Shown: positions 8,830 through 16,934 of the stretch, in pieces | Layout of the letters: each line of letters opens with the position of its first letter | How positions within the stretch are numbered: the stretch's first letter is position 1 | NCBI RefSeq assembly: GCF_900167155.1 | Contig: NZ_FUXU01000036.1 | Span: 1-43,358 of the forward strand | DNA length: 43,358 bases | Reading direction: 5' to 3' | DNA from: Enterovibrio nigricans DSM 22720 | GTDB taxonomy: Bacteria > Pseudomonadota > Gammaproteobacteria > Enterobacterales > Vibrionaceae | Notes under the pieces: model-generated | What the model saw: only the letters and a program-made list of their open reading frames with translations | Databases searched by the model: none | Told to the model about the DNA's origin: nothing | Program-made: the position numbers and the translations under genes

Positions 8830-9417
8830 TCAAGCTGTCGCATAGACCTCCCGGTCTTCTTTACGCACATGCTTTTCGGCTGCATCAATGGCGCGGTACA
8901 AACGCATCTTGGTTGCACTTAACCCCAGCCCAAGCACATTGCTGATTTCTTCCAGCGACAAGTCATGCTCAAAGCGCAATACCAGCACTTCTTGCGCACT
9001 CTTCGCCAACGATTTCACAGATCGGGTAATACCCTCTCCATCAGTGTGCAACGGACAAACATCTTCACTGCCCGCTTCTTCTTGAAGCTCTTCAGAAACG
9101 AAACGCTGTGAGTGCGTAGCCCGCTTCTTTAAATAGCTTCGACATTGATTATCTGCGATGGCATAAAGCCAACTTCTGAATGCAGCTTCGCCGCGATAGG
9201 CATGGATATAACGGTAACTTCTTACCAAGGTCTCCTGCAATACGTCATCCGCATCATGAGGACACCCTAACCAAGCCATGCATCGACGATGTAACGGTGA
9301 AACATAACGAGCAACCAGTTGGTCAAAGTAGGTGCGGGCTTTCGGATGCCCCGCTTGAATCTTCTCGATATGTTCACGCTCACTGTTTTGAAAACAGGTT
9401 GAATCCACTGAATGCAT
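8830..9417 (-). CDS. ECF-type RNA polymerase sigma factor (sigma-70 family)
   Basis: A 195-aa alternative sigma factor with region 2 around residues 30-95 (HDADDVLQETLVRSYRYI, then FRSWLYAIADNQCRSYLKKR) and region 4 near the C-terminus (LSLEEISNVLGLGLSATKMR). The frame opens upstream to 9567, but the ATG at 9417 is preceded by a strong AGGAGG at the right distance and gives the normal ECF length. No anti-sigma gene lies next to it, which is less usual for ECF factors; its signal and regulon cannot be inferred here. The linker between regions 2 and 4 is acidic and carries a cysteine. The ribosome site lies inside a small dyad. Confidence 0.88.
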   Translation of the reverse strand: MHSVDSTCFQNSEREHIEKIQAGHPKARTYFDQLVARYVSPLHRRCMAWLGCPHDADDVLQETLVRSYRYIHAYRGEAAFRSWLYAIADNQCRSYLKKRATHSQRFVSEELQEEAGSEDVCPLHTDGEGITRSVKSLAKSAQEVLVLRFEHDLSLEEISNVLGLGLSATKMRLYRAIDAAEKHVRKEDREVYATA

Positions 9418-9420
9418 GTT

Positions 9421-9437
9421 AATACCCTCCTGGTATT
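9421..9437 (-). promoter_or_regulatory. Small hairpin presenting the ribosome binding site of the sigma factor gene
   Basis: On the minus strand AATACC and GGTATT form a 6-bp stem whose loop is AGGAG, the core of the Shine-Dalgarno sequence, a few bases before the ATG at 9417. It could modulate translation, but the stem is short and AT-rich. Confidence 0.4.
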
Positions 9438-9584
9438 CGAGTGGTGCACTCAACCTAGCCAAAGCTCGGCCAACAATCAAACAGTGTTTTCTATTCGAAT
9501 TCGCGTCATTTTTAGTTAAAAAACACTGTACAAAATGAGCGATTATTGACCAAGGCTTCATTATCAAATACTTATAAACGTTAA

Positions 9585-9603
9585 AATTGAACAGCGTTCA
9601 ATT
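9585..9603. promoter_or_regulatory. Perfect dyad resembling a TetR-family operator
   Basis: AATTGAACAGCGTTCAATT has 8-bp perfect arms around a 3-base centre. It lies about 170 bases upstream of the sigma factor start. Compact GAAC-N3-GTTC dyads are common TetR-family operators. No TetR gene is present in this window. Confidence 0.45.
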
Positions 9604-9775
9604 ACCCTACAGCGAGCAGGTTTTTGGCGAGTCTCATTTTTCTCACCGATGACACACTTTATTACTTATCAACAGAAGTCTGACCAGTAAATTACATGGA
9701 TTGTCTAAGTAGATTTGGAGTGAGGAGAGCAGGTTTAACGCGAGGAATTTGCCCATTAATATGAAATTCGAGCAA

Positions 9776-9803
9776 TAAAAAACCCGCTCGAATAGCGGGT
9801 TTA
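9776..9803 (-). terminator. Terminator of the OFA-family transporter gene
   Basis: On the minus strand AAACCCGCT pairs with AGCGGGTTT around a 5-base loop and is followed by a run of T residues. It lies about 20 bases after the stop codon. Confidence 0.8.
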
Positions 9804-9824
9804 TACATTTGAAAGCAAGCGCGA

Positions 9825-11048
9825 TTACGCTGTTGCTTCTTGACCTTCAGCCGCGTTTGCTTTCACAGGCTTAGTGATGAAAGACAGAACCACAGCTACA
9901 GCCAGCATTGCAGCACAGATGGTGTAGGCCATAACGTAGTTACCCGTCATGTCTACTGCCGTTGCAGCAACAACAGGACCAATGAAACCACTTACGCCCC
10001 ACGCCGTGTAAAGCACACCGTAGTTACCGCCGTAGTTTTTCAGGCCATAGTAGTCAGCAGTGATAGATGGGAATACTGCCAGCAGCGTTCCGTAACCTAC
10101 ACCTGCAACCGCCGCACCAATCATCAGAGTGAACTCTGTGTTGTAGGTAGCGAACATCATCATGTTGATGCCTTGCATCATGAAAGCAAGCATCAGCGTT
10201 TTAATACCACCGATCTTGTCAGACAACATGCCCGCGGCAACACGACCGCCAGAGTTGAAGATAGACAGAACAACAACCAAGAACGCGACTTGAGTCAGGT
10301 CAGATTGCTTGATTGCGATAGACGTAATGTTACCGATGACCATCAGACCTGCTGATGACGCCAGTGCGAACATCAACCACAGTGAGTAAAACTGTGGGGT
10401 CTTAACCATTTGGCGCCAAACCATGTTGTTGTCGCCAGCGCCTGTTTTAGCAACATAACCTGCAGGTGCTTCTGGTACATAATCAGAAGGCGGGTTATTG
10501 ATGGTACAAGCCAGTGGAACCGCGATTGCTAGGATACCAACACCCAGAATCAGGAAGCTTTGTTGTACACCGTAAGTGGCGATTAGCGTTGACGTCAAAG
10601 GCGCCAAATATACCGCAGCCAGACCGAAGCCCGCCGCGATCAGGCCGTTCACCATGCCTTTCTTAGAAGGGTGGAACCACTTCATCGCAGCTGGAGACAG
10701 ACATGCGTAGCCGAAACCGATTCCACAACCTGTCACAACACCGAAGGTTAGCAACAGAGTCATTGGTGTTGAAGCAAAGCTTGAAATGATCATCCCGATA
10801 CCAACCATGATGGTACCCAAGATCAGAACTTTACGAGGACCCATGCGGTCTTGCAAGTTACCCGCCACCAGCAAAGAAAGTGCAAAACAGATGGTTGCGA
10901 CGGTGTAAGGCATAGATGCATCAGCGTTAGACCAACCCTGTTCTACCAGTGACTGTTTAATAACAGACCACGCATACAGGATGCCGATGCACATATTGAT
11001 AAAGAAACCAGCAGCGAGAACGCCCGTAGCTTTGTTCAGTTTATTCAT
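9825..11048 (-). CDS. MFS transporter, OFA (oxalate/formate antiporter-like) family
   Basis: A 407-aa inner-membrane protein with 12 predicted membrane segments. FINMCIGILYAWSVIKQSL at the N-terminus and the LQDRMGPRKV loop between segments 2 and 3 are typical of the OFA branch of the major facilitator superfamily, which includes OxlT and E. coli YhjX. Members move small carboxylates such as oxalate, formate, pyruvate or lactate; the substrate here is not known. The frame opens with a TTG at 11060, but the ATG four codons in (11048) is the more likely start. It appears monocistronic with its own terminator. Confidence 0.85.
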   Translation of the reverse strand: MNKLNKATGVLAAGFFINMCIGILYAWSVIKQSLVEQGWSNADASMPYTVATICFALSLLVAGNLQDRMGPRKVLILGTIMVGIGMIISSFASTPMTLLLTFGVVTGCGIGFGYACLSPAAMKWFHPSKKGMVNGLIAAGFGLAAVYLAPLTSTLIATYGVQQSFLILGVGILAIAVPLACTINNPPSDYVPEAPAGYVAKTGAGDNNMVWRQMVKTPQFYSLWLMFALASSAGLMVIGNITSIAIKQSDLTQVAFLVVVLSIFNSGGRVAAGMLSDKIGGIKTLMLAFMMQGINMMMFATYNTEFTLMIGAAVAGVGYGTLLAVFPSITADYYGLKNYGGNYGVLYTAWGVSGFIGPVVAATAVDMTGNYVMAYTICAAMLAVAVVLSFITKPVKANAAEGQEATA

Positions 11049-11345
11049 GTTACGACTCAATTAATTCAATTATAAGAGGTGTCAATGGCAAAGCCCTACG
11101 ACAACACCCAACCAAAAACCCAAACAACAAAAAAGTCTCATCTATTCAAATAGATAGACCTTCATGCGGTTTGGGCGTTAAATAAATATTGGCATTCTTC
11201 AAATGAGGTGAGAATGACAGAAGCGCGCGGAGTCTATCAGGGAAAGTGAGCTGGATCAAAATCTAGTTTGAATAAAGTAAAATTAATTTCACCTTTCAGT
11301 GATTTCACACACGGAAAATGTAAACAGGCTTGTTGCACGTCATAA

Positions 11346-11388
11346 CAAAAAACGCCCTAAGCCATTGAATATCAAAACTAAGGACGTT
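11346..11388 (-). terminator. Possible terminator downstream of the flavin reductase gene
   Basis: On the minus strand AACGTCC pairs with GGGCGTT (one G-U pair) across a 24-base loop and is followed by TTTTTTG. The loop is long, so this is tentative. The rest of 11049-11481 shows no gene; it holds the upstream region of the OFA transporter gene. Confidence 0.4.
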
Positions 11389-11481
11389 AAATGTATATTC
11401 TCACCTGCGTTTACACTGTGTGGGGTATAAGGTTACAAACGCAAATAACATGAAGTGAGAAGATTCGGCGAGTTTGGTTCG

Positions 11482-12204
11482 CTATTTAGTGCTTAACCCT
11501 TTTCGCTCAAGGAATGTTTTTATAAACGGTCGCGCTTCTTTGCCGAGCGTGCCATCTATTTGCTCACTCCACGTCATTTCTTTAGTCCCGCCAGTCCGAG
11601 TTCGATAGTAATTTCTCACGACTTCGTCGTACTGTGCGAGTGCGTCTTTATTTATAGGCTGATATTCATCGGTATGGACGATTAGTGATGAGGGCAAGCG
11701 TGGTTTTACTTCAGGATCTTGAGCAGGATAGCCCAAACAGAGCCCAAATAAGGGAGCAACATAGTCAGGGAGGTTAAGCAGATCGGCGACCTTATCGGGG
11801 TTGTTCCTAATCCCTCCTATATATACGCCCCCCAATCCCATCGATTCAGCAGCCGCAAGCGCATTTTGCGCCATCAACGCCGTATCAATCGCGCCAATCA
11901 AGGTTTGCTCTGTGTAACCCAATTGCGCATCCGGTTTAATTTGAAGGTGACGATTAAAGTCTAAACACCAGACAAAGAATTCCGCCGCTTCAGCGACGTA
12001 CGCCTGATTACCTGTATATTCAGCCAGCAAGCGACGCTTTTCCGGATCAATAACCCGAATAATGCTCGTGCATTGGATAAAGCTCGACGATGAGGCCGCG
12101 CGCGCACAGTCAATAATCACCGTCACTTGTTCTTCGGTGAGTGGTTTATCTTCAAATTTACGAATGGAACGGTGGGAGAGAAGCGTCTCTATCACGGGGG
12201 TCAT
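11482..12204 (-). CDS. nfsA: NfsA/Frp-family NADPH flavin oxidoreductase (nitroreductase)
   Basis: An FMN-dependent oxidoreductase of 240 aa, the same length as Vibrio harveyi flavin reductase Frp and E. coli NfsA. Recognisable features are SHRSIRKF near the N-terminus (FMN phosphate contact), ARAASSSSFIQ, GNQAYV, ESMGLGGVYIGGIRN and LCLGYPAQDPEVKPRLP. It reduces flavins, quinones or nitro-compounds with NADPH; in luminous Vibrio this family supplies FMNH2 to luciferase, but no lux genes are seen here. An 11-bp inverted repeat flanks its promoter and ribosome site. The alcohol dehydrogenase gene lies upstream on the same strand, separated by about 160 bases that include this promoter. Confidence 0.9.
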   Translation of the reverse strand: MTPVIETLLSHRSIRKFEDKPLTEEQVTVIIDCARAASSSSFIQCTSIIRVIDPEKRRLLAEYTGNQAYVAEAAEFFVWCLDFNRHLQIKPDAQLGYTEQTLIGAIDTALMAQNALAAAESMGLGGVYIGGIRNNPDKVADLLNLPDYVAPLFGLCLGYPAQDPEVKPRLPSSLIVHTDEYQPINKDALAQYDEVVRNYYRTRTGGTKEMTWSEQIDGTLGKEARPFIKTFLERKGLSTK

Positions 12205-12261
12205 AAGGCGTCCTAGTCTGTATGCTTACATCGTATTATCAACACGAACCAGGACGCCTTA
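12204..12261 (-). promoter_or_regulatory. nfsA promoter region with a perfect 11-bp inverted repeat
   Basis: TAAGGCGTCCT (12204-12214) is repeated inverted as AGGACGCCTTA (12251-12261), separated by 36 bases. On the minus strand the right-hand copy provides the nfsA ribosome site (AGGACG) and runs into the ATG. A plausible promoter is TTGTAA (12259-12264), an 18-base spacer and GATAAT (12235-12240), so the other copy overlaps the -35 region. The arms could be two operator half-sites or, if transcription starts further upstream, a stem hiding the ribosome site. Confidence 0.55.
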
Positions 12262-12362
12262 CAACCTATAGGAACCAAAAGTGTTTCCTACTTCTTTCGA
12301 TATTCCGTCATTACGCTCTTTCTTAAAGAAGCTATTTTTTGAAAAAGCTATGTCATGAGTAG

Positions 12363-13544
12363 CTATTCCAAAATAAGATAGTCGGCCACTTCATCCTGAT
12401 GACACATCCTTTCAAGAATGTTCATGAGTCTCTCTTCGCTCAGCGGCAGCGCATTACCTTTAATCGAACTTGATTTCATGGCTTGTTTAGCGGCTTGCTC
12501 AAAGGCCGAGTCACACAAGCCATAATCGCACAAGGACGGAATTTCCAAACGCTTCAACGTGCGTTGTACCCAGATAATTCCATCGCTCGGCTCAGCATTA
12601 TGTCGGCCCGTCAAAATGCAGGCTAATTGACGATATCGATTCAGAAGACTGATTCTGCCAGCATCCCTTGCTGCCATGATGTTTTCTGCCATCACATATG
12701 GCGCTAGCTGCGCGGTGATCACACCATGAGGCGCATCTAACATCCCTCCCAATGCAGCAGCAAGGCCGTGCGCTGCCCCCAATTTTGCATTTGACTGAGC
12801 CATACCGCCAAGCATGGATGCGAACGCCATGTCTGCCCTAGCCTTTGGATCGTCATCTTCACAGGCGTGAATAATGGCAGGAGCAAGCCGTCTCAAACCT
12901 TCTTCACACACCATGTCTGTCAGTGGATTCGGTTCACCACACACATACGCTTCCATCAAATGCGTAAACGCATCCATACCACAGCGCGCAGACAAGGTTT
13001 TGTCCATCCCATAGGTTAACGTGGGGTCAATAATCGCCACATCAGGGATAAGCTCAGTGCTCCTCAACGCCGCTTTGACGTTTTCTTGTGCTGAAATCAA
13101 CACGGCATTGCGCGTTACTTCAGAGCCCGTACCCGCAGTCGTAGGAATAGTAATGCAGGGAAGCGGCTTTGCCGTCATAGGAAGCGCTCGGCCGACAACC
13201 TCAACATAGTCATAAACACTACCTTGGTTTGGAATAAGACCGGACAGCGCTTTACCGACATCCATCACACTGCCCCCGCCGATGGCAATGATCATATCAG
13301 GTTTAAACTGACGCCCCCCCTCTACCATTTCTTCCACCTTGGCAATCAAAGGCTCTCCGTGGATGGAAAGTTGAAGGTAACGAATGTTCTGTTGTTTGAG
13401 GTAACTAAGGAGGGGAGAAACTCTCTGTTCATCTGTTCCCGTAACGACCAGCGCACTGTAGCCAAACTGGTTTATTACGGACAGTGAGTTAATTAATGCA
13501 CCCTCACCAAAAATAATCCTTGTCGCCGTCATGAACTGAAACAT
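12363..13544 (-). CDS. Iron-containing alcohol dehydrogenase (group III)
   Basis: A 393-aa NAD(P)-dependent dehydrogenase. The nucleotide-binding motif is GGGSVMDVGKA (residues 90-100), followed by TTAGTGSEVTRNAV. The predicted metal ligands of the family, D191, H195, H259 and H273, are all present in RCGMDAFTHLMEAY and in AAHGLAAALGGMLDAPHGV. The family includes 1,3-propanediol and lactaldehyde dehydrogenases; the substrate here cannot be told. The gene stands alone on the minus strand and is divergent from grxA across about 325 bases that hold a 19-bp tandem repeat. Confidence 0.9.
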   Translation of the reverse strand: MFQFMTATRIIFGEGALINSLSVINQFGYSALVVTGTDEQRVSPLLSYLKQQNIRYLQLSIHGEPLIAKVEEMVEGGRQFKPDMIIAIGGGSVMDVGKALSGLIPNQGSVYDYVEVVGRALPMTAKPLPCITIPTTAGTGSEVTRNAVLISAQENVKAALRSTELIPDVAIIDPTLTYGMDKTLSARCGMDAFTHLMEAYVCGEPNPLTDMVCEEGLRRLAPAIIHACEDDDPKARADMAFASMLGGMAQSNAKLGAAHGLAAALGGMLDAPHGVITAQLAPYVMAENIMAARDAGRISLLNRYRQLACILTGRHNAEPSDGIIWVQRTLKRLEIPSLCDYGLCDSAFEQAAKQAMKSSSIKGNALPLSEERLMNILERMCHQDEVADYLILE

Positions 13545-13665
13545 GGTCTCTCCTTGAATACTGGCCTCAATCTAGGATGGCGCAGGTACCTGCTATGAGA
13601 ATTGATATAGCGCAGTGATCTGCCGTTATTCGACGTCTGTTTTAAACATGTGCAGAGGCTGTCAC

Positions 13666-13711
13666 AGAGAGCTTATCGCAGGCAAGAGAGCTTATCGCAG
13701 GCAAGAGAGCT
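13666..13711. repeat. Tandem repeat, 19-bp unit, about 2.4 copies
   Basis: AGAGAGCTTATCGCAGGCA occurs at 13666-13684 and again, identical, at 13685-13703, followed by a partial third copy (AGAGAGCT). It lies between the alcohol dehydrogenase and grxA genes. No gene was seen in 13545-13870; the repeat is the only conspicuous structure there. Confidence 0.9.
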
Positions 13712-13870
13712 AAATGACGTGATTGATAGATTTCTTCGATTGAATTAAAAGACAAAACCTTCTTTTCATAGAAATCGGCTTAGTGCATAGTGATAACCAA
13801 GATTTTCAGGATGTTGTGGCCCAAGGAATGCGCTCACGACATCAGTGCAGATAAGAATAGGATTATTATT

Positions 13871-14134
13871 ATGTTCGTAGTGATTTTTGGTCGTCCAGGT
13901 TGCCCATTTTGTGTTCGCGCTAAAGATTTGGCAGACAAACTAAAAGCTGAGCGCGACGATTTCAACTACCGCTATGTAGACATCCACGCGGAAGGCATCA
14001 GTAAAGCTGATCTGGAAAAAACCGTGGGTAAGCCAGTTGAAACTGTGCCACAAATTTTTGTAGATCAAGATCACGTTGGCGGCTTCACAGATTTTGAAGC
14101 ATATGCGAAAGAAAATCTGGGTCCGTACGAATAA
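13871..14134 (+). CDS. grxA: Glutaredoxin 1
   Basis: An 87-aa thiol-disulfide oxidoreductase that uses glutathione to reduce ribonucleotide reductase, PAPS reductase and protein disulfides. The active site is C11-P-F-C14, in GRPGCPFCVRAKDLADKL. KPVETVPQIFVDQDHVGGF supplies the cis-proline and glutathione-binding segment. It aligns end to end with E. coli GrxA, whose active site is CPYC. The frame is open to 13790, but the ATG at 13871, preceded by AGGA, gives the family start. ybjL follows, an arrangement like the E. coli grxA-ybjL neighbourhood. Confidence 0.93.
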   Translation: MFVVIFGRPGCPFCVRAKDLADKLKAERDDFNYRYVDIHAEGISKADLEKTVGKPVETVPQIFVDQDHVGGFTDFEAYAKENLGPYE

Positions 14135-14147
14135 TCATTCGCATGAT

Positions 14148-14180
14148 TGAAAAAAGCGGCTTTCGAGCCGCTTTTTCTTT
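14148..14180 (+). terminator. Terminator after grxA
   Basis: AAAAAGCGGC and GCCGCTTTTT form a 10-bp stem with loop TTTCGA and a T-rich tail, just after the grxA stop codon. The remainder of the gap to 14449 is AT-rich and contains a possible ybjL promoter (TATAAT at 14400-14405); no gene was seen. Confidence 0.85.
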
Positions 14181-14449
14181 ATCTCTCCCTTTCCCTTTGT
14201 CTTGCCTTTTTTCCTTGGTCGACAAGACGCAACAATCTTGATGATTTTCACCCGAGAAAATCACGTAAATCACCCACATTTTCAACCCGATAAGCACATG
14301 TAAATTATTCTTCACGATATCCTGTTGGTCTTCTGACAAATACCTGAATTAAAGTGCCAAATTTATCGCATTCTTAAATTACATTTCGCTACAAATGCGT
14401 ATAATACCCGACCAGAATTTCCCTCCCCCGCACGCGGATAAGTAGTTAA

Positions 14450-16135
14450 GTGAACATCGACGTAAACACTTTGCTCGTTCAAAACGATATACTTTTGTTA
14501 TTTGTTGTTCTTGCGATTGGTTTGACCATCGGTAAGATCCGTATTGGCAGCTTCCAGTTTGGTAACTCTATTGGCGTTCTCGTCACAGCACTGAGTTTCG
14601 GTCACGCTGGATTCACCTTTAGTCCTGAAGCCCTAAACATAGGCTTTATGCTCTTTATCTTTTGTGTAGGTATTGAAGCAGGTCCTAACTTTTTCGGGAT
14701 CTTTTTCCGTGACGGTAAATCCTATCTGATCCTTGCGCTTACCGTGCTCATTGCGTCGGTCGGGATCACCTTGTTGATGCGTTACCAATTTGGCGTGGAT
14801 GGCAGTATTGCAACCGGCATGATGGCGGGGGCACTAACCGCAACCCCTGTGCTTGTGGGAGCCAAAGATGCATTAAATACAGGTCTCGCAGGTGTGGACT
14901 ATTCGCCACAACAAATAGCGGACATGATAGACAACCTAAGTGTTGGCTACGCGTTAGCGTATCTTGTGGGTCTGGTGAGCTTGATTTTGTTAGCAAACCT
15001 GATGCCGAAGTTACAAAAAGAGAACCTCGAACACTCAGCGCAAAAAATCGCGGCTGAACGTGGCCTCGGTGGCTCCTCACAACGTAAAGTCTACTTGCCC
15101 ATTATTCGTGCTTATCGCGTCGGTGCAGAGCTAATCAATTGGGTCGATGGCAGGAACCTGCGCGAACTCGGTATTTATCGTCAGACCGGATGCTACATTG
15201 AGCGTATCCGACGTAACGGTATTCTGGCGAACCCTGACGGCGATGCCATCTTGCAAGATGGTGATGAAATTGCACTGGTAGGCTATCCAGACAGCCATGC
15301 ACGACTCGACCCATCGTTCCGCAATGGTAAAGAAGTTTTCGACCGTGATCTTCTCGACCTTCGCGTCGTTGAAGAAGAAATCGTTGTGAAAAACGACGCC
15401 ATTATTGGTAAGCGTCTTTCAGATTTGAATCTTGCGGAATACGGCTGTTTCCTAAACCGTGTTGTCCGCGCGCAAATTGAAATGCCAATGGACCACAACA
15501 TCATGCTGTCAAAGGGCGATGTATTGCAGGTCAGTGGCGAGAAACGTCGTGTTATGGGGCTCGCTGAGCGTATCGGTTTTATCTCGATTCACAGCCAAGT
15601 ATCCGACATGCTGGCGTTCTGTTCCTTCTTTATTTTTGGCTTGATCTTCGGTTTGGTCACCATGACCTTCGGCGGTATGACCATCGGATTGGGTAACGCT
15701 TCGGGTTTGTTGATTGCTGGTATTTTGCTGGGCTTTCTACGTGCTAACCACCCTACTTTTGGTTACGTTCCTCAGGGTGCAATCAACATGCTTAAAGAGC
15801 TGGGCCTGATGACCTTTATGGTCGGCGTGGGCTTAAGCGCGGGAAGTAACTTATTAGAGTACCTGCAGCAAATGGGCTTCACCATCATGCTGGGTGCGTT
15901 AGCAGTGAGTGTAATACCCGTGATTCTGGCCTACTTGGTGGGTGCGTACGTGCTTAACATGAACCGCGCCTTGCTGTTTGGTGCCATCATCGGTGCACGT
16001 ACTTGCGCACCGGCAATGGACATGATTAACCACCATGCGCGAAGCACTATCCCAGCGCTGGGTTATGCGGGTACTTATGCCATTGCAAACGTATTACTGA
16101 CCTTCGCGGGTACCCTCCTTGTGATACTGACATAA
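14450..16135 (+). CDS. ybjL: YbjL-type putative transporter, aspartate:alanine exchanger family
   Basis: A 561-aa inner-membrane protein with a duplicated membrane domain (residues 10-190 and 380-560) and two cytoplasmic RCK_C/TrkA_C domains between them (about 205-290 and 295-375). The sequence follows E. coli YbjL closely throughout, for example [30 protein letters not shown] and [12 protein letters not shown]. The family includes the aspartate/alanine exchanger AspT; the YbjL substrate is not established. It starts with GTG at 14450, which places the N-terminus exactly as in E. coli. The RCK_C domains suggest gating by a small ligand. Confidence 0.92.
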   Translation: MNIDVNTLLVQNDILLLFVVLAIGLTIGKIRIGSFQFGNSIGVLVTALSFGHAGFTFSPEALNIGFMLFIFCVGIEAGPNFFGIFFRDGKSYLILALTVLIASVGITLLMRYQFGVDGSIATGMMAGALTATPVLVGAKDALNTGLAGVDYSPQQIADMIDNLSVGYALAYLVGLVSLILLANLMPKLQKENLEHSAQKIAAERGLGGSSQRKVYLPIIRAYRVGAELINWVDGRNLRELGIYRQTGCYIERIRRNGILANPDGDAILQDGDEIALVGYPDSHARLDPSFRNGKEVFDRDLLDLRVVEEEIVVKNDAIIGKRLSDLNLAEYGCFLNRVVRAQIEMPMDHNIMLSKGDVLQVSGEKRRVMGLAERIGFISIHSQVSDMLAFCSFFIFGLIFGLVTMTFGGMTIGLGNASGLLIAGILLGFLRANHPTFGYVPQGAINMLKELGLMTFMVGVGLSAGSNLLEYLQQMGFTIMLGALAVSVIPVILAYLVGAYVLNMNRALLFGAIIGARTCAPAMDMINHHARSTIPALGYAGTYAIANVLLTFAGTLLVILT

Positions 16136-16176
16136 CAATTCGATTCGGTTATCAATCGAGTAAATTCAGTCAGCCC

Positions 16177-16213
16177 ATATTCAGCGAACAGCGTTACACT
16201 GTTCGCTGAATAT
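16177..16213. repeat. Perfect 15-bp inverted repeat upstream of the PhoP-like gene
   Basis: ATATTCAGCGAACAG (16177-16191) pairs perfectly with CTGTTCGCTGAATAT (16199-16213) across a 7-base loop. It lies between ybjL and the response regulator gene, ending 39 bases before its ATG. There is no T-run after it on either strand, so a simple terminator is doubtful. It could be an operator or a leader hairpin. Confidence 0.85.
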
Positions 16214-16252
16214 TAATAAGATAGCGCTACTTTTCCTCCGAGGCCGTTAGCT

Positions 16253-16927
16253 ATGCGAATCCTGATTGTCGAAGATGACCCCCTCCTGAGCCATCACTTA
16301 AAAACGGAACTTTCCGAACTGGGTAATCAAGTTCACTGTGCGCCGAATGCCGAAGAGGGTTTGTTCGTCGCGAAGGACTACCCTAACGACATCGCCATCG
16401 TCGATCTTGGTTTGCCCGATCGAGACGGCATCAGCCTTATAAAAGACATTCGCCGTGCAGGCGTTCGCACCCCTATCCTCATTTTGACCGGACGTGCCAA
16501 CTGGCAGGACAAGGTATCCGGCCTTGATGCGGGCGCAGACGACTACATCGTTAAGCCCTTCCAAAAGGAAGAATTGGTCGCACGACTCAACGCCTTGGTC
16601 CGCCGCAGCGCGGGGTTCGTTAAGCCCGAGTTACGTGCTGATAAGATCAGCATCGATTTGCTGGCAAAAAAAGTCTCTGTTGACGAGACACCGGTTGAGC
16701 TGACCGCATTTGAATACGACTTGCTTGAGTACTTGGTACGCCATAATCGCCAAGTGGTATCAAAACAGCGTTTACTGGATGTGCTCTATCAAGATCAAGA
16801 AGGCGACCCGAACACCATTGAGGTCATGATGAGTCGTCTTCGCAAAAAGCTCACACAAGCAGGGCAGGACAACCCCATCTCCACGATTCGTGGACAGGGC
16901 TACATTTTCGAACTCAACGTTAGCTGA
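16253..16927 (+). CDS. PhoP-like response regulator, OmpR family
   Basis: A 224-aa DNA-binding response regulator. The receiver domain (1-115) has acidic residues E7-D8-D9, phosphoacceptor D51 in IAIVDLGLPDRDG and K101 in ADDYIVKPF. The C-terminal winged helix (about 125-222) contains ELTAFEYDLLEYLVR and ends IRGQGYIFELN. The sequence runs close to E. coli PhoP, and it also resembles VprA/CarR of V. cholerae. The kinase gene follows a few bases downstream, so the two form an operon. In relatives this pair senses low Mg2+ or antimicrobial peptides and controls lipid A modification; no almEFG or arn genes are present here. Confidence 0.88.
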   Translation: MRILIVEDDPLLSHHLKTELSELGNQVHCAPNAEEGLFVAKDYPNDIAIVDLGLPDRDGISLIKDIRRAGVRTPILILTGRANWQDKVSGLDAGADDYIVKPFQKEELVARLNALVRRSAGFVKPELRADKISIDLLAKKVSVDETPVELTAFEYDLLEYLVRHNRQVVSKQRLLDVLYQDQEGDPNTIEVMMSRLRKKLTQAGQDNPISTIRGQGYIFELNVS

Positions 16928-16934
16928 TTACCGT

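Noticed and set aside
9840-10355. 171-aa plus-strand frame within the OFA transporter gene
   Set aside because: Antisense shadow rich in His, Arg and Thr with no hydrophobic core or motif.
11482-12204. A luminescence-linked flavin reductase role for the NfsA/Frp protein
   Set aside because: No lux genes are in the window; the family also has general nitro- and quinone-reductase roles.
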